This document shows, one piece after another, positions 62,182 through 64,000 of a stretch of DNA of 64,000 nucleotides (within the stretch, counting starts at the first letter, position 1; every line of letters starts with the position of its first letter). This DNA comes from Xanthostigma xanthostigma (lineage: Eukaryota > Arthropoda > Insecta > Raphidioptera > Raphidiidae). The stretch spans positions 37,790,001 to 37,854,000 of the forward strand of contig OY754466.1 of NCBI GenBank assembly GCA_963575645.1. Direction: 5' to 3'. A program made the translations under genes and the position numbers. A model generated the notes under the pieces. The model worked only from the letters and a program-made list of their open reading frames with translations, had not been told where the DNA came from and did no database searches.

Positions 62182-62325
62182 CAGGGGCGTAACCAAACAA
62201 TTTCACTTTTCTAGTGGGAGATATACGTTTACGATAAAATTCATCTTACATATAAGCCAATTTGTCAAATAATATTAAAATACACATCACCACACCTCCA
62301 TTTTTTTTTTTTGGTTACGCTCCTG
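62182..62325. mobile_element. Short hAT-type MITE
   Basis: Ends CAGGGGCGTAACCAAA and TTTGGTTACGCTCCTG, 144 bp in all. CAG...CTG ends are hAT-like. The flanks share ACAGAG, but with a one-base offset, so the 8-bp duplication is not clean. Confidence 0.65.
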
Positions 62326-63050
62326 TACAGAGACGTCGTTCATATTATCATATATATATATATAGATTTAAAAACATTTACATTAAACTACATTTACATA
62401 TTACACCGACAATTATGTAATTACAATAACAACGAATCATTACAACAATTAATATCAACTTTAATATAATATATTATTATAATTGGTTATTGTCATATCT
62501 TTAAAACAATTAATTCGTTGTGTGTGACGGGGTTTTGTGATTCCCAATTACAAAAAAAAAAAAAAAATAAACAGCAAACACTATAATAATATATCGATTA
62601 ACAATATTATTAATACACAGCAGGAAATAGCAAGATGCAAGCAAGGTCAATTATGTAACTGTAGAATTTATATTACTGGCGAGTAGTGAGTTTATGTTAA
62701 AACGCGCTTATGCGAATTTTAGCAGTCACACTAGCCAAAATATCATTCCGCCCACATATGATATTTTTTATCCTAGCCTTTATAAAATAACTGTTTTTGT
62801 CTTCGTTATCAATATTTAAAATTGTAGACATTTCACTTGTGTAACAAACTTCACTTCTAAATTTATTCTAAATTAAATTAAACTACACAAATACAAGAAG
62901 GTTGCAGAAAGCTAATAACAGTAAATTATTTTTGAATTTTTCCGCAGCATTTTACACGCATGTAAAGCAAATATTTTATAAGGAGTAAGATAAAATATGC
63001 TAATGATATTATCTGTTTGTTTTCATTCATTCAGAAATTTATTTTCGACG
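62326..63050. other. AT-rich intergenic DNA
   Basis: It contains a TA tract near 62350 and an A15 tract near 62550. Nothing else is recognised. Confidence 0.4.
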
Positions 63051-63058
63051 TGTACTTT

Positions 63059-63223
63059 CAGCGCCGTAGCTGAATTAATTGGCAAGATTCTGATTTGACA
63101 GCCTCAAAGTTTTGTTGATTGATATATTCAAATAAAACAATCATAATCGCATTTCTTATTGCGGCCTCCTGGGTTTGGGGTCCTGGCGTGGCCCCTGATC
63201 GCCAGGTCTTAGCTACGGCGCTG
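63059..63223. mobile_element. 165-bp hAT-type MITE with perfect 8-bp target duplication
   Basis: Ends CAGCGCCGTAGCTGAATT and CTTAGCTACGGCGCTG. TGTACTTT lies directly outside both ends (63051-63058 and 63224-63231). CAG ends with an exact 8-bp duplication are diagnostic for hAT. The perfect duplication suggests a recent insertion. Confidence 0.9.
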
Positions 63224-63231
63224 TGTACTTT

Positions 63232-64000
63232 CTTATCCATAGTTACAAAACATTGAAAGTTGCAATTAGTTTATGATTCTCTGATTTGTAACCTATGTTG
63301 CAACAGATTTTATGACTTACTGTATGCTAATTCTCAATTATTATTACAAAAGGCTGTACAACAACCGCAATTGAAAAAAACAAACATTTTGATTTTAAAG
63401 ATACGATTTTAAAGATATGACAATTTATCAGTAAAATGAGGCAGTTTGTTTTTTGAAATGTACATCAAGTTTTTACAACTGATGTACTTATTATTGTTAT
63501 TTGTATTTCAGATAAAAAAAACATGCGACGTTTAACGATTAAAAACAACATTTGTTTTTAATTCCATTTTCTTAGTTGGTTTTAAAATGGGGAAATCGGA
63601 CTATAAAAAAAGTTGCTTTTAGTTATTGATGCTTAGCGGGATCATATTTTCACAATGAAAATTTTCACATTTATCTTCGAAATAACAGAATAAATATATG
63701 TTTATCGGTAAAATAAATTTAATAATATATCGTTAACTATCTATGAATCTGAAAATGGTCGGCAACGTATGATAGAAATCGATTCCCTTACCTAGAGAGA
63801 GAAAGAGAGATTGTAGGTTATAGACGCTAAACAGCCGAGGTCATAAGCGTTCCTGTACCACAAGGTCGCTACACACGATGCTGGTTTTGCCCCTTTCGTT
63901 GCTTATTAACGCTGCTATGTTCCAAGCGTGCCGTGGCACTGGATTTCGTGATGGTTTTTATGCCTAATTGCCTACACACGAATGTTTTGTAGCTGGCTTT
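63232..64000. other. Intergenic DNA ending in a dispersed repeat fragment
   Basis: It is mostly AT rich. From about 63813 a copy of the GTAGRTTATAGACGCT repeat begins, also seen at 44828 and 48909, and runs to the window edge with higher GC. Confidence 0.4.

Overview
The window looks like AT-rich nuclear DNA of an insect or other arthropod. Its genes have short spliced exons with GT/AG borders. They include the 3' part of a molybdenum cofactor sulfurase gene (Drosophila maroon-like, MOCOS) and a Zeste-type Myb/SANT-like gene. The rest is dense with inverted-repeat mini-transposons, plus one long-LTR Ty3/Gypsy element. I see nothing bacterial and no CRISPR array. The species cannot be named from what I can read.

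Layout. Positions 1-7,200 hold no gene that I can support. They contain a short element with terminal inverted repeats (413-771), a 117-bp minisatellite (about 1,020-1,460), a 2.75-kb nested pair of palindromic elements (1,713-4,462) and another 1.2-kb palindrome (about 5,890-7,052). Positions 7,211-16,988 are one Ty3/Gypsy element on the minus strand with two 2.09-kb LTRs that match in every stretch compared, so it is young. Next to it, about 17,009-18,812 is a diverged solo LTR of a related family. Both elements sit in TA-microsatellite DNA. Two short exon-like pieces on the minus strand (19,804-20,435) look like the decayed 3' end of a gene.

Positions 20,521-43,200 are one 22.7-kb satellite array. 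The unit is 31 bp, made of two half-units that share an 11-bp core, and it is arranged in higher-order blocks of several lengths. The array runs into a 200-base run of N. Because 31 leaves remainder 1 on division by 3 and the minus strand of the unit has no stop in any frame, that strand is open for hundreds of codons in all three frames. These ORFs are by-products of the repeat, not normal genes.

Right of the gap, four exons (43,650-49,167, plus strand) encode the C-terminal half of MOCOS, which puts the terminal sulfur on the molybdenum cofactor of xanthine dehydrogenase and aldehyde oxidase. The first half of the gene is not visible. It may lie in the gap, or the satellite may sit inside one of its introns. 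A three-exon minus-strand gene (55,554-58,421) encodes a 274-residue Zeste-like DNA-binding protein. The DNA around and inside these genes is filled with non-autonomous DNA transposons. Several have clear target-site duplications: a 165-bp hAT element with a perfect 8-bp duplication, a Tc1/mariner-like element with TA, a CATG-ended element with a 7-of-8 duplication, and a set of foldback elements with TAG...CTA ends and 3-bp duplications.

The most unusual parts are the frame-cycling satellite array with its higher-order structure, the nested palindromes that preserve their own pre-insertion site, and the set of foldback elements with 3-bp duplications.
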